From Candidatus Skiveiella danica (GTDB lineage Bacteria > Pseudomonadota > Gammaproteobacteria > Burkholderiales > Burkholderiaceae_C): DNA of 64,000 bases. The translations under genes and the position numbers were made by a program. Below the pieces are notes generated by a model, which was not told the origin of the DNA, searched no databases, and was given only the letters and a program-made list of their open reading frames with translations. Below are positions 51,450 to 60,690 of this stretch, piece after piece. Location of the stretch: NCBI GenBank assembly GCA_016721925.1, contig JADKHE010000013.1, positions 496,001-560,000 on the forward strand, written 5' to 3'. Every line of letters begins with the position of its first letter. Position 1 is the first letter of the stretch.

Positions 51450-52349
51450 TCAGTGCCCGCCCGCCGCGCGCGGGGGCAGGGTCTTCAGGAAGGCGTACAG
51501 GGCCGGCAGGTCCACGTCGTCCATCTTCGAGAGGGATTCGAAGGGCATCACCTGGATCGCCGTTCCATCCGGTCGTTTGCCGCTGCGCATCATGGCCGTG
51601 AACTGATCCGCATCCTTGTAGCGCACCATCGCGCTGCCCTCGCCCGGCGTCAGGTTGGCAGCGGCCGGCCAGTCGGGCGGACCACCCGGAATCTTGCCGC
51701 CCGACAGGTGCTCGCCATGGCAACCGATGCACATGTTGGCGACGTAGGCGCCGTGCGCCGCCGTGACGCCCGCCGCCACGGGCTGGGCCGGCGCCAAGGT
51801 GTGGTTGATGCGCTGCGCGGCGTCGGGAATCACATCGAAGCCGTACATCACCCAGGCCGGCAGCGGCAGTTCCACCACCGTCTTGCCACCGCCCTGAACC
51901 GGTGGCAGGCTGCGCACGTGGGCGACCAGCGCGGCGAGATCAGCGTCGGTGAACCGGTTGTAGTCTTCGCTGGGCATGATCATGGCCGGCCGGCCGTCGG
52001 GCTTGATGCCATGGCGCAGGGTGCGCACCCAGTCCACCGGCTGGTAGCGGGCTACCACACCGGCCGGGGTGATGTTGGGGCCGGCAATGTGCGTGCCCTT
52101 GCCGTCGTTCAGGAAGGTTCGGCCAGCGCCCTGAAGGCCATGGCAGTCGACGCAGCCGCGTGACTCGTACAGGTATTTGCCACGCGCCAGAACCTGCGCG
52201 CCTTCTGCGTAGGGCACGGCCGTGACCGGCACGCTGATCACGCGCTGGCGCTTGCGTTCGGCCATCTGCTGGCCCACCACCGCGGCGCCCACGGCGGCGA
52301 GCGCCAGCACCACAACGGTACCCGAGGTCCATTTGATCCAGCGTTTCAT
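51450..52349 (-). CDS. Diheme cytochrome c, membrane-anchored
   Basis: 299 residues with an N-terminal membrane helix (TVVVLALAAVGAAVVG) that acts as anchor or signal. Two heme sites: RGCVDCHGLQGAGR (C66, C69, H70) and NMCIGCHGEHLSGG (C207, C210, H211). Met ligands are probably in PAMIMPSEDY and IQVMPFESLS. Similar to the subunits that take electrons from alcohol or gluconate dehydrogenases. Convergent with the lldD-like gene and in line with the molybdopterin-fold gene upstream. Confidence 0.9.
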   Translation of the reverse strand: MKRWIKWTSGTVVVLALAAVGAAVVGQQMAERKRQRVISVPVTAVPYAEGAQVLARGKYLYESRGCVDCHGLQGAGRTFLNDGKGTHIAGPNITPAGVVARYQPVDWVRTLRHGIKPDGRPAMIMPSEDYNRFTDADLAALVAHVRSLPPVQGGGKTVVELPLPAWVMYGFDVIPDAAQRINHTLAPAQPVAAGVTAAHGAYVANMCIGCHGEHLSGGKIPGGPPDWPAAANLTPGEGSAMVRYKDADQFTAMMRSGKRPDGTAIQVMPFESLSKMDDVDLPALYAFLKTLPPRAAGGH

Positions 52350-52389
52350 GGCGTGTACTCCTCAGTCAAATGCCTCACACCCGCCAAGG

Positions 52390-52980
52390 CTAGCCGGCCG
52401 CGACCTCGATGTAATAACAACCCCAAGGGCACCCCGCAAACCGGTCCGGCAGCGGTTTCGCAGCCATCTCGGGAAAGCGGTCCGGCTCGTACACCGCCCA
52501 CAGAGGCCCGACGCCGCCCAGACTCATCGGTGCGCCATCGAGATGGGTGGCCATGATGAAGCCATACTTGCGCGCGTCGGCCAGCGTCAGCGGGGCCACA
52601 TAGCCATCGATGGCACGCATCATCAGGCGGGTGCCCTCGCCGGCGCGCGCGCCGCTGGCCTTGATCACGTCGGCGAGCAGCGGCCCCTTCAGGGAGTGGG
52701 GCTTGCCGTCATATTCCAGCGTCGGCTTGATGGTGACCGCCGGCAGCGCCGCGAGCGTCGCAAAGTCGAACACCTGGGCCTTTTCGAACGCGACCTTCTG
52801 CTTCACCATGAGCTGGTCCAGCGCCGGATTGACCGGCCCGCGGTTGCCCGCCCCGATCGCGCCCCCGATGGTCAGCAGCACCGGCCCGCGCGCGGCCTTG
52901 GCGCTTGTCTGGGCCTGGCTGGCGCCGGGCAGCGCCAAACCGGCCAGTGCGGCGACGGACAGAAATTCACGTTTTTTCAT
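52390..52980 (-). CDS. Exported molybdopterin-fold (sulfite-oxidase-domain) protein
   Basis: 196 residues from ATG 52980 with signal MKKREFLSVAALAGLALPGA. The core resembles the small oxidoreductase molybdopterin-binding domain: TIKPTLEYDGKPHSLKGPLL, LMMRAIDGYVAPLTLADARK, GFIMATHLDGAPMSLGGVGP and LWAVYEPDRFPEM. The usual mid-domain Cys that binds molybdenum is not seen; the only cysteines are in the C-terminal CPWGCYYIE. Cofactor binding is therefore doubtful. Forty bases upstream of the diheme cytochrome, so they may form a redox pair. Confidence 0.75.
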   Translation of the reverse strand: MKKREFLSVAALAGLALPGASQAQTSAKAARGPVLLTIGGAIGAGNRGPVNPALDQLMVKQKVAFEKAQVFDFATLAALPAVTIKPTLEYDGKPHSLKGPLLADVIKASGARAGEGTRLMMRAIDGYVAPLTLADARKYGFIMATHLDGAPMSLGGVGPLWAVYEPDRFPEMAAKPLPDRFAGCPWGCYYIEVAAG

Positions 52981-53075
52981 CGGCAGGCTCCAGGGGAAGA
53001 AAAGGGACATTCCAGTGCAGGGACGTGCCATTCTGGGGACGCAGGCTGGCCGCCGCTTCGGGGTTAACCCGCGGA

Positions 53076-53807
53076 TCAGCCCGCGCCGGTGGTGCGCTCG
53101 GGCGCTGCGACGGGGACCGCGATGAGCGCAGCCAGCCGCGCGGCCCAGGCGGCATAGACCGATGGACCGGGATGAAACCCGTCTTGCGCCATGTGCGCCG
53201 GGTCCGCCGAGAGATCCAGCGATACCCAGGTGCAGCCTTCGGTGGCTGCGGCAAAGGCCTGTAGCGCCACGTTGTAGCGCCGTGCCTGCGCCCCCAGGTA
53301 GGCCCGCAGCGGCTGTGGCAGCGCCGGGAACAGGTGCATCGGCGGCAAGGCCGACATCAGGATGCGCGGCGCGCCAAAGTCACGGCGCAGCACAGCGACC
53401 AGACGCGCCTGCTCCGCGATCCAGCGCTTCGGACTGCGCCCGCTGGTGACGTCGTTGACGCCCAGTGAGGTCACCACCACGTCGAAACGTTCCGCGGGCA
53501 TTGACGCCAGTGTCTGCAGGGTGTCCGGCGTGGTCGCGCCAGTCTGTGCCACCAGCTTCCAGTCCAGCTCGAAGCACCGGCCCAGGCGAGCGCACAGCTG
53601 GCCGGACAGGGCATCGGCCTGCTCCGGCGCGCCCACGCCCGCCGCCGCGGAGTCGCCCAGGATCAGCAGCCGAAGGGGCGAGCCGGCGCCCTGTCGCCCC
53701 TCGCGCGGCCCCGGCGGCTCGGGCAGGACCGGCGTGACCCGCCGCACATGCCGCCCCTGCAGCAACAGCAGCGGGCCCAGCAGGATCGTCGCGGCCAGGT
53801 GCTTCAT
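53076..53807 (-). CDS. SGNH/GDSL-type esterase
   Basis: 243 residues with an N-terminal hydrophobic signal (MKHLAATILLGPLLLLQG). Block I is LLILGDSAAAGVGAPEQADA (nucleophile S53), block III VTSLGVNDVTSGRSP, and block V DGFHPGPSVYAAWAARLA (Asp and His). Probably a lipase or esterase outside the cytoplasm; substrate unknown. Confidence 0.9.
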   Translation of the reverse strand: MKHLAATILLGPLLLLQGRHVRRVTPVLPEPPGPREGRQGAGSPLRLLILGDSAAAGVGAPEQADALSGQLCARLGRCFELDWKLVAQTGATTPDTLQTLASMPAERFDVVVTSLGVNDVTSGRSPKRWIAEQARLVAVLRRDFGAPRILMSALPPMHLFPALPQPLRAYLGAQARRYNVALQAFAAATEGCTWVSLDLSADPAHMAQDGFHPGPSVYAAWAARLAALIAVPVAAPERTTGAG

Positions 53808-53842
53808 GGTGGGGGTAGTCTCACTCGGATCTCATCTGAATG

Positions 53843-53900
53843 GATAGCAAACGACGGCCTTCCAACGCTGGGAATGGCCTTCTTTCGCGACTATTTTCGC
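53843..53900 (+). repeat. Dispersed AGCGCTGGGAA-type repeat, copy 7
   Basis: GATAGC, spacer, CCTTCCAACGCTGGGAATGG, then CCTTCTTTCGCGACTATTTT. In the gap before the first DUF47 gene. Confidence 0.55.
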
Positions 53901-54177
53901 CTTTGCAGCGCCCCTGCGGTCCTGTGCCCCTTTGTCCATGCCCGAGACCGCTTCACCGGGCCACCCCTTTCGGCACCCGCGCCGACGGGGCGCACAGGGA
54001 TGAAATATGACATGCCTCAAGTCTTTGCACGAAAACCCGGCAATGACACGCCAATATGACGATTTTGTTACATGATGGCGTATCGAGGCGCAGAGACCGG
54101 GTACGCGTCGCAGGCGAGTCGTTCGGTTCCATGCGCCCCTCAAACCCAGACCCGCAAACCCAGCGAAGGATTCCCCC
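53901..54177. other. Upstream region of the phosphate transport cluster
   Basis: No gene. ATGAC occurs at 54007, 54043 and 54056, loosely like the repeated half-sites of a Pho box in reverse orientation, but the spacing is not the regular 11 bases, so no Pho box is called. A promoter for the DUF47-pit operon must lie here. Confidence 0.3.
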
Positions 54178-54817
54178 ATGTTCAGCAGTCTCATGCCGCA
54201 GCGCAAGGAGTTTTACGAACTGCTTGCCGCCCACTCGGACCGCGTGGTCGCCGGCGCCAACGCCACCTTGCGCCTGGTCAACAGCCTGGGTCTGGGTTCG
54301 CAAGACACGGCCGCGCTGGTCAGCGAGGTCAACACGAACGAAAAAAGCGCCGACAAGATCAAGGCCGAACTGATCACCCTCCTGCACAAGTCGTTCACGA
54401 CGCCGATCAACCGCGACCAGATCCATACCCTGACGATCGAACTCGACAACGTCGTCAACGCGCTGCAGGACGTGGCCAATGCCGTGGGCATGTACAGCAT
54501 CAAGGAGTCCACGCCGGAGGCGCGTGAGTTGGCCTCGCTTGGGAGCGGACGCCTGCATGCGACTGAACCGCGCCGTGATGGCCCTGCCCCACAAGAACCG
54601 CAACGACGAAACCATCAACCTCTGCAAGGAGATCGACGCGATCGAGTCGCAGGCCGACCGGGTGCAGCGCAAGGCCATCGGCCAGCTGTTCGAGGGCGAG
54701 TGCACCATCTGGTGGGCCATGAAGATGCGCGAGTTCTACTCGCTGCAGGAAAACGTGCTGGACCGCTGCGAGGACGCGGCCAAGACGATCGAAGAAATCC
54801 TCATCGAAAACACCTGA
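54178..54817 (+). pseudogene. DUF47 (PhoU-like) phosphate transport accessory protein, frameshifted as given
   Basis: Starts MFSSLMPQRKEFYELLAAHS; helical PhoU-like protein that accompanies PiT transporters. The frame runs to SLGSGRL, then the sense continues one base over: GADACMRLNRAVMALPHKNR ... CEDAAKTIEEILIENT. The paralogue at 55888 has ASLGADACIRLNRAV at the same place, which shows that one extra T in CTTGGG at about 54540 breaks the gene. Corrected length is about 213 residues, equal to the paralogue. Thirteen bases before the transporter. Confidence 0.9.
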
Positions 54818-54829
54818 CAGGACCGCCGC

Positions 54830-55843
54830 GTGGAACACATCACCATCAGCCTCTGGTCCCTGGCGCTGCTGATCGCGGTGGCCCTGGCCTTCGACTTCAT
54901 GAACGGCTTTCATGACGGTGCCAACTCGATCTCGACCATCGTCGCCACCGGTGCGCTGACGCCCAAGCAGGCCGTGCTGTTTGCCGCTTTCTTCAACTTC
55001 GCGGCGCTGTGGGTGTTCGAGCTCAAGGTGGCCGCGACCATCGGAAAGGGCACGGTGGACCCCGCGCTGGTGGACCATTTCGTGATCTTCGGCGCCCTCA
55101 TGGGCGCGCTGGCCTGGAACATCATCACCTGGTACTACGGCATCCCCTCGTCGTCGTCCCACGCGCTGGTGGGCGGCCTGGTGGGGGCCACTGTCGTCAA
55201 GGCCGGCGGCCTGGCGCCGATCGTCTGGAGCGGCTTCGGCAAGATCCTGATCTTCATCATCATCTCGCCGCTGGTCGGCTTTCTCATTGGCGGCCTGCTG
55301 ATGGTGCTGGTGGCCTGGGTGTTCCGAAACCGCTCACCCTACCAGGCGGGCAAATGGTTCAAGGGCGGCCAGTTGTTTGCCGCGGCCGCCTACAGCCTGG
55401 GGCATGGCGGCAACGACGCGCAAAAAACCATCGGCATCGTCTGGCTGCTGCTGATCACCGCCGGCGCGTCAACCACGGACGTCAAGACGCTGCCGATGTG
55501 GGTGGTCTATGCCTGTTACGGCGCCATCGCCTGGGGCACTTACCTCGGTGGCTGGCGCATCGTCAAGACCATGGGCACCAAGATCACCCGGCTCAATTCC
55601 GTCAGCGGCTCCTGCGCGTCCATGGGTGGCGCGATCAGCCTGGGTCTGGCCACGCTGGGCGGCATCCCGGTGTCGACCACGCACACCATCACCGGCGCCA
55701 TCGTCGGGGTGGGCGCCGCGCAGGACGTCAAAGCCGTGCGATGGGCCATCACCTTCAACCTGGTGATTGCCTGGGTCTTGACCATTCCGGCGTCCGGCCT
55801 GATCGCCGCGTTCTTCTGGTACGTCGGGCGCAGCTTCCTGTAG
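54830..55843 (+). CDS. pitA: PiT family inorganic phosphate transporter
   Basis: 337 residues, GTG start with ACAGGA seven bases upstream. The two PiT signatures are present: FDFMNGFHDGANSISTIV near the N-terminus and LGHGGNDAQKTIGIVWLL in the second half. About nine to ten hydrophobic segments. Low-affinity metal-phosphate symport across the inner membrane. Flanked by two DUF47 genes, its usual partners. Shorter than E. coli PitA (499) but normal for the short bacterial type. Confidence 0.94.
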   Translation: MEHITISLWSLALLIAVALAFDFMNGFHDGANSISTIVATGALTPKQAVLFAAFFNFAALWVFELKVAATIGKGTVDPALVDHFVIFGALMGALAWNIITWYYGIPSSSSHALVGGLVGATVVKAGGLAPIVWSGFGKILIFIIISPLVGFLIGGLLMVLVAWVFRNRSPYQAGKWFKGGQLFAAAAYSLGHGGNDAQKTIGIVWLLLITAGASTTDVKTLPMWVVYACYGAIAWGTYLGGWRIVKTMGTKITRLNSVSGSCASMGGAISLGLATLGGIPVSTTHTITGAIVGVGAAQDVKAVRWAITFNLVIAWVLTIPASGLIAAFFWYVGRSFL

Positions 55844-55887
55844 CCCGTCCTGGCCACCCCTGAAAGCCGTTTGCAGGAATCTCCCCC

Positions 55888-56535
55888 ATGCTCAATAACG
55901 TCATGCCGCAACGCGGCGTCTTCTTCAGCCTCCTGACGTCGCACACCGACCGCATGGTGGCTGCCGCCAACGCCACCCTGCGGCTGATCAGCGGCCTGGG
56001 CAACCCGGGTGTGGACAGCGCCGCGCTGATCGACGAGGTCAACCTGAACGAGACCAGTGCCGACGCCCTCAAGGCCGAGTTGATCCACTTGCTCTACGAG
56101 TCCTTCACCACGCCGATCAATCGCGACCAGATCCACACCCTGGCGCTCGATCTCGATCGCGTGGTCGACTCCCTGCAAAGCGTCGCCAACTCGATTGCCA
56201 CCCACCACATCGCCGACTCGACCGCGCAGGCGCGCGAAATGGCCTCGCTGGGGGCGGACGCCTGCATCCGCCTGAACCGGGCCGTGATCGCACTGGAAGG
56301 CCGGGAGCGGGTGCCCGAGATTCTCAAACAATGCCAGGAGGTGGACGAGATCGAGGCGCGCGCCGTCGAGGTCATGCGGCTGGCCATCACCCACCTGTTC
56401 GAAAAGGAAGGCGACGAAGCGGCTGCCTGGCACGCCATGAAGATGCGCGGCTTCTACTTCATGCAGGAGGCTGTTCTGGACCACTGCAAGCGTGCCGCCA
56501 AGACCCTGGAAGAGATCCTTCTGGAAAATGCCTGA
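55888..56535 (+). CDS. DUF47 (PhoU-like) phosphate transport accessory protein, second copy
   Basis: 215 residues; begins MLNNVMPQRGVFFSLLTSHT and keeps TTPINRDQIHTLALDLDRVV and SLGADACIRLNRAVIALEGR, E/D-rich metal-binding helices as in PhoU. Clearly paralogous to the gene at 54178. Intact. It overlaps the SulP start by eight bases. Confidence 0.93.
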   Translation: MLNNVMPQRGVFFSLLTSHTDRMVAAANATLRLISGLGNPGVDSAALIDEVNLNETSADALKAELIHLLYESFTTPINRDQIHTLALDLDRVVDSLQSVANSIATHHIADSTAQAREMASLGADACIRLNRAVIALEGRERVPEILKQCQEVDEIEARAVEVMRLAITHLFEKEGDEAAAWHAMKMRGFYFMQEAVLDHCKRAAKTLEEILLENA

Positions 56536-58299
56536 CCCTGTTCCCCCGTCGACCGGGACGGCTGCGCCCGTTTCCCCCGAAAGCCGGGGATTCCTGCAAC
56601 GCTGGGCGCCAGGACTTGCCACGCTTCTGGACTATCGGCGCAGCTGGTTCGTCAACGACCTGATCGCCGGTCTGGTGCTGACTGCGATCCTGGTGCCGGT
56701 CGGCATGGGCTACGCGGAGGCCTCAGGACTGCCGGCGATCAACGGCCTGTATGCCACCATCCTGCCACTGGTCGCCTACGCCATCTTCGGGCCCAGCCGC
56801 ATCATGGTGCTGGGGCCCGACTCCACGCTGGCCGCCGTGATTGCCGCGCTGATCCTGCCCCTGGCCATGGCGACCCCGCGCATGCCTTGGCCCTTGCGGG
56901 CACGCTGGCGCTGCTGTCAGGGAGCTGCTCGCTGGTGATCGGCTTCGCACGTCTGGGCCTGCTCGCCGATCTGCTGTCCAAGCCCATCCGCGTCGGCTTC
57001 ATGAACGCCATCGCACTCACCGTGCTGATCGGGCAGTTGCCCAAGCTCTTCGGTTTTTCGGTCAAGGCCGACGATCTGCCGGAGAAGACCCTCAAACTGG
57101 TCCAGGGGATCGCCGACGGCCGCACCAACGCTGTGGCCTTGCTGATCGGTGCCGGCTCCCTCGCACTCATCCTGCTGCTCAAGGCCTATCGCCCCAAATG
57201 GCCCGGCATCCTGATCGCGGTGGCGCTGGCCACGGTGGCGTCGGGCCTGCTGGATCTGGGGCACGTGGCCCACATTTCGGTCCTGGGCCCGATGCCCCAG
57301 GGGCTGCCGGAATTTCGGATGCCCACCGCCAGCCTGGACGAGGTCCTTCGCCTGCTGCCCGGCGCGATCATCATTTCTCTGCTGTCCTTCGCCGATACCA
57401 GTGTGCTGTCGCGCGCCCTCGCGCAGCGCGGCGGCTACCAGGTCAGTCAGAACCAGGAGATGATTGCCCTCGGCACAGCCAACATCGCCTCCGGCCTGTT
57501 TCAGGGCTTTTCGATCAGCAGCAGCGCGTCGCGCACCCCGGTCGCGGAAGCGGCGGGTTCGCGAACGCAAGCGACTGGGCTCATCGGCGCCCTCATGATT
57601 GCGCTGCTGCTGATGTTCGCGCCAACCCTGTTGCAGAGCCTGCCCAGCGCCGCACTGGGTGCGGTCGTCATCGCGGCCTGCCTTTCCTTTGCCGACCTGC
57701 CGGGCATGTGGGAGATGTATCGCCTGCGAAAGGTGGAATTCGGTTTGTCGGTCACCAGTTTTCTCGGCGTGGCGTTTGTCGGCGTGATCGAGGGCATCTT
57801 CATCACCATCGCCCTGGCCCTGCTGGTGCTGGTGTGGAACGCCTGGCATCCGCACTCGGCCATCCTGGCGCGCGTGGACGGCGCCAAGGGCTACCACGAC
57901 ATCAGCCGCCATCCCGAGGGCCGCCTCGTGCCCGGCCTGGTGCTGTTCCGCTGGGACGCCCAGCTGTTCTTTGCCAACGCCGAACTCTTTCGCGAGCAGA
58001 TCCTCGGCGCGGTCTCCAGCGCACCCACCGAGGTCCGCTGGGTCGTGGTGGCATCCGACGCGATCACCGATGTCGACATCACGGCCGCCGACATGCTGCT
58101 GATGTTGCATGGCGAACTCCGGGACAAGGGCATCGAGCTCTGGTTCGCCGGGATGAAGGGCCCGGTGAAAGATCGGCTGCGGCACTACGGGACGCTCGAC
58201 ACCATCGGGCATGACATCTTCAGCCCGACCGTGGGCAACGCGGTCAACCGGTATCGGGCCAGCCACGAGGTCGACTGGAAGGACTGGGACGAGGTGTGA
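56528..58299 (+). pseudogene. SulP family anion transporter with STAS domain, frameshifted as given
   Basis: Starts at ATG 56528 inside the end of the second DUF47 gene. The N-terminal part shows LVLTAILVPVGMGYAEASGL and GPSRIMVLGPDSTLAAVIAA, the sulfate-transporter signature. Near 56880 the sense moves to the next frame (LALAGTLALLSGSCSLVIGF) and runs on through ISSSASRTPVAEAAGSRTQA to a C-terminal STAS domain (GLVLFRWDAQLFFANAELFR, ITDVDITAADMLLMLHGEL). Corrected length about 590 residues. Could carry sulfate, bicarbonate or another anion. Confidence 0.88.
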
Positions 58300-58453
58300 G
58301 GGCTCGTTTCGCCGGACGCCGGTTGAGACATTGATCCGAATCAAGAAAGCACTCCGTAGCGAGGAACAAAATGAACCGACGGTAAGCAGTGATGGTGGTG
58401 GTCGTCGTGTCAGGCGCCTGCTACGTTGTTGCACACAATCCATGAGGTCGTCC

Positions 58454-59674
58454 ATGAGCGCAAAATCCCACCTGAAGCCTGCTGGCGACTGGGATCTGCT
58501 TCGCCATCCACCCGAGTTTTCGCTGGTCCTGGGCGGGCCGCTGTTCCAGCTCATGCGCCGCGTGCACCTGTCCGACGATGCGTTGATGATGGCGCGCCAG
58601 CGTGTGATCGTGATCGCGATGCTCGCCTGGCTGCCGCTTCTTCTGCTTTGCGCGATGGAAGGGCAACTATGGGGCGGCACCGTGGCGGTGCCATTCCTGA
58701 AGGACGTGGAAGTCCACATCCGATTCTTGGTGGCGCTGCCTTTGCTGATCGTCGCTGAACTGGTGGTTCATCGGCGCATGCGGCCCCTGGTCCAGCAGTT
58801 TCTCGAAAGAAATATGATGCCCGAGAACCGACCTGAGCCGATTCGAGGCCGCCATTGATTCAGCCGTGCGCTTGCGCAACTCCGTGTCCGCCGAGGTGGT
58901 GTTGATCGCTCTGGTCTATGGGCTCGGCATCCTGGCGTCATCTGGCGCCATCCTACGCCTTGACACCGCAACCTGGTACGCGACGCCCTCGCCAGGGGAT
59001 CGACGCTCACGGTGGCCGGCTTCTGGTACGGGTACGTCAGTCTGCCTCTGTTCCAGTTCCTGTTGGTGCGCTGGTATTTCCGGCTGTTCATCTGGGCGCG
59101 CTTTCTCTGGCAGGTTTCGCGCATCGAACTCAGTCTGGTCCCCACGCATCCGGATCGGCTCGGCGGTTTGAGCTTTGTATCCGGACAGGTCTATGCCTTC
59201 GCGGTGCTCGCCGTGGCTCATGGCGCGCTGCTGGCCGGCAACCTGGCCAATCGCATCTTCTTCACGGGTGCCACGTTGACCCAGTACAAGGCCGAGATCG
59301 CCATCATGGTCATTTTTCTTCTGTGCCTGATCCTCGCCCCGCTGCTGGTCTTTGCACCCCAGCTTTCGCGGGCCAAACGCACCGGGCTGCGGGAATACGG
59401 CACGCTCGCCGAACGCTATGTGCGCGAGTTCGACACGAAATGGCTGCGGGGCGGCGCACCGACCGGTGAAACGCTCATCGGCAGCGCCGACATCCAGTCC
59501 CTCGCCGATCTCGGCAACAGCTACGGCGTGGTGCAGGACATGCGCATTGTCCCCATCACCCGGGACGCGCTCCTGCGCCTCGTGGGTGCGACCCTGGCGC
59601 CCATCGTGCCCCTGGCGCTGACCTTGATGTCCCTGGAAGAGTTACTGAAAAAGCTGATCGGTGTATTGTTCTGA
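58454..59674 (+). pseudogene. Multi-pass membrane protein of unknown function, frameshifted twice as given
   Basis: ATG 58454 with GAGG six bases upstream: MSAKSHLKPAGDWDLLRHPP, hydrophobic IVIAMLAWLPLLLLCAMEG and FLVALPLLIVAELVVH. The frame breaks near 58830 (continues LSRFEAAIDSAVRLRNSVSA, VVLIALVYGLGILASSG) and again near 58990 (continues FWYGYVSLPLFQFLLVRWYF ... to VLF). About six to seven hydrophobic segments. With both indels fixed it would be about 405 residues. No family name known to me; it lies between SulP and Ppx. Confidence 0.75.
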
Positions 59675-59689
59675 ACGGGGAGACCAATC

Positions 59690-60619
59690 GTGACTGAAAA
59701 CGATATTCAAAGCTTTGCCGTCATCGACGCCGGCACCAATTCAATCAAGTTCCACATCGGCGAGCGTGCACCGGGCGGGATTTGGCGCACGGTTGTCGAC
59801 CGCGCCGAGGTCACCCGAATGGGCGAAGGTTTCGGGCAGGAACGCGTGATCACCCCCGCCGCGCTGGAGCGCGTGGTGGTTGCGATCCAGGGCATGGTCG
59901 ACGAAGCCAAGCAGCATGGTGTGCAAGCGATGGCTGCAGTCGGCACCGCCGGCCTGCGGATTGCCTCGAACGGTCCGGATGTCGTGGCCGCGATTGCCGC
60001 ACGCACCGGTGTGTCTATCGAGGTGATTTCCGGCGAGGACGAAGGCCGCCTGGCCTATCTGGGTGCGCGCTCCGGACTGGGCGCCTTCGCCGGCTCGCTG
60101 GTCGTTTTCGATACCGGCGGCGGCAGTTCCCAGTTCACCTTCGGCAGCGGTTCGCGCGTCGACGAGCGTTTCAGCGTCGAGGTTGGCGCGGTGAAATACA
60201 CCGAGCGCTTTCACCTCGATCAGGTTGTTTCGCCCGAGAGCCTGCGCGATGCCGTTGTTGCCATCGCAGCCGATCTGGCTCGCCTTGACGGTCGCCCGTC
60301 GCCAGACCAGCTCGTGGCCATGGGCGGCGTGGTGACCAACATCACGGCGGTCAGGCACCGGCTGGCCACGTACGACCCGACGGTCGTCCAGGGTACCGTG
60401 CTGGACCGCACCGAGATCGACCGCCAGATCGAGCTTTACCGCACGCAGGATGCCGCATCGCGCCGCTCCATCGTCGGCCTGCAAGCCAAACGGGAAGAAG
60501 TGATATTAGCCGGCGCCTGCATCGTCAGGACGGTCATGGAGAAGTTGGGCAAGCAGACCCTCACCGTAAGCGATCGCGGCCTGCGCCACGGGGTGCTGGC
60601 CGAGCGTTTCGGAACCTGA
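59690..60619 (+). CDS. Ppx/GppA family phosphatase (exopolyphosphatase-like)
   Basis: 309 residues, GTG start. ASKHA fold: FAVIDAGTNSIKFHIGERAP (phosphate 1), VISGEDEGRLAYLGARSG, VVFDTGGGSSQFTFGSG (phosphate 2) and VAMGGVVTNITAVRHRLA. It is the short single-domain form without the C-terminal HD-like domain, so it could act on polyphosphate or on (p)ppGpp-type substrates. Lies 15 bases after the membrane gene. Confidence 0.9.
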   Translation: MTENDIQSFAVIDAGTNSIKFHIGERAPGGIWRTVVDRAEVTRMGEGFGQERVITPAALERVVVAIQGMVDEAKQHGVQAMAAVGTAGLRIASNGPDVVAAIAARTGVSIEVISGEDEGRLAYLGARSGLGAFAGSLVVFDTGGGSSQFTFGSGSRVDERFSVEVGAVKYTERFHLDQVVSPESLRDAVVAIAADLARLDGRPSPDQLVAMGGVVTNITAVRHRLATYDPTVVQGTVLDRTEIDRQIELYRTQDAASRRSIVGLQAKREEVILAGACIVRTVMEKLGKQTLTVSDRGLRHGVLAERFGT

Positions 60620-60690
60620 AGGCGGTTCCCCCACCCATTGAAAAGGCCGCGTTGAACCCGGCGAATGTATTCACCCAAAGGAGAACGACC

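Noticed and set aside
54000..54065. Pho box upstream of the DUF47-PiT genes
   Set aside because: ATGAC elements occur but not with 11-base periodicity or the CTGTCAT consensus.
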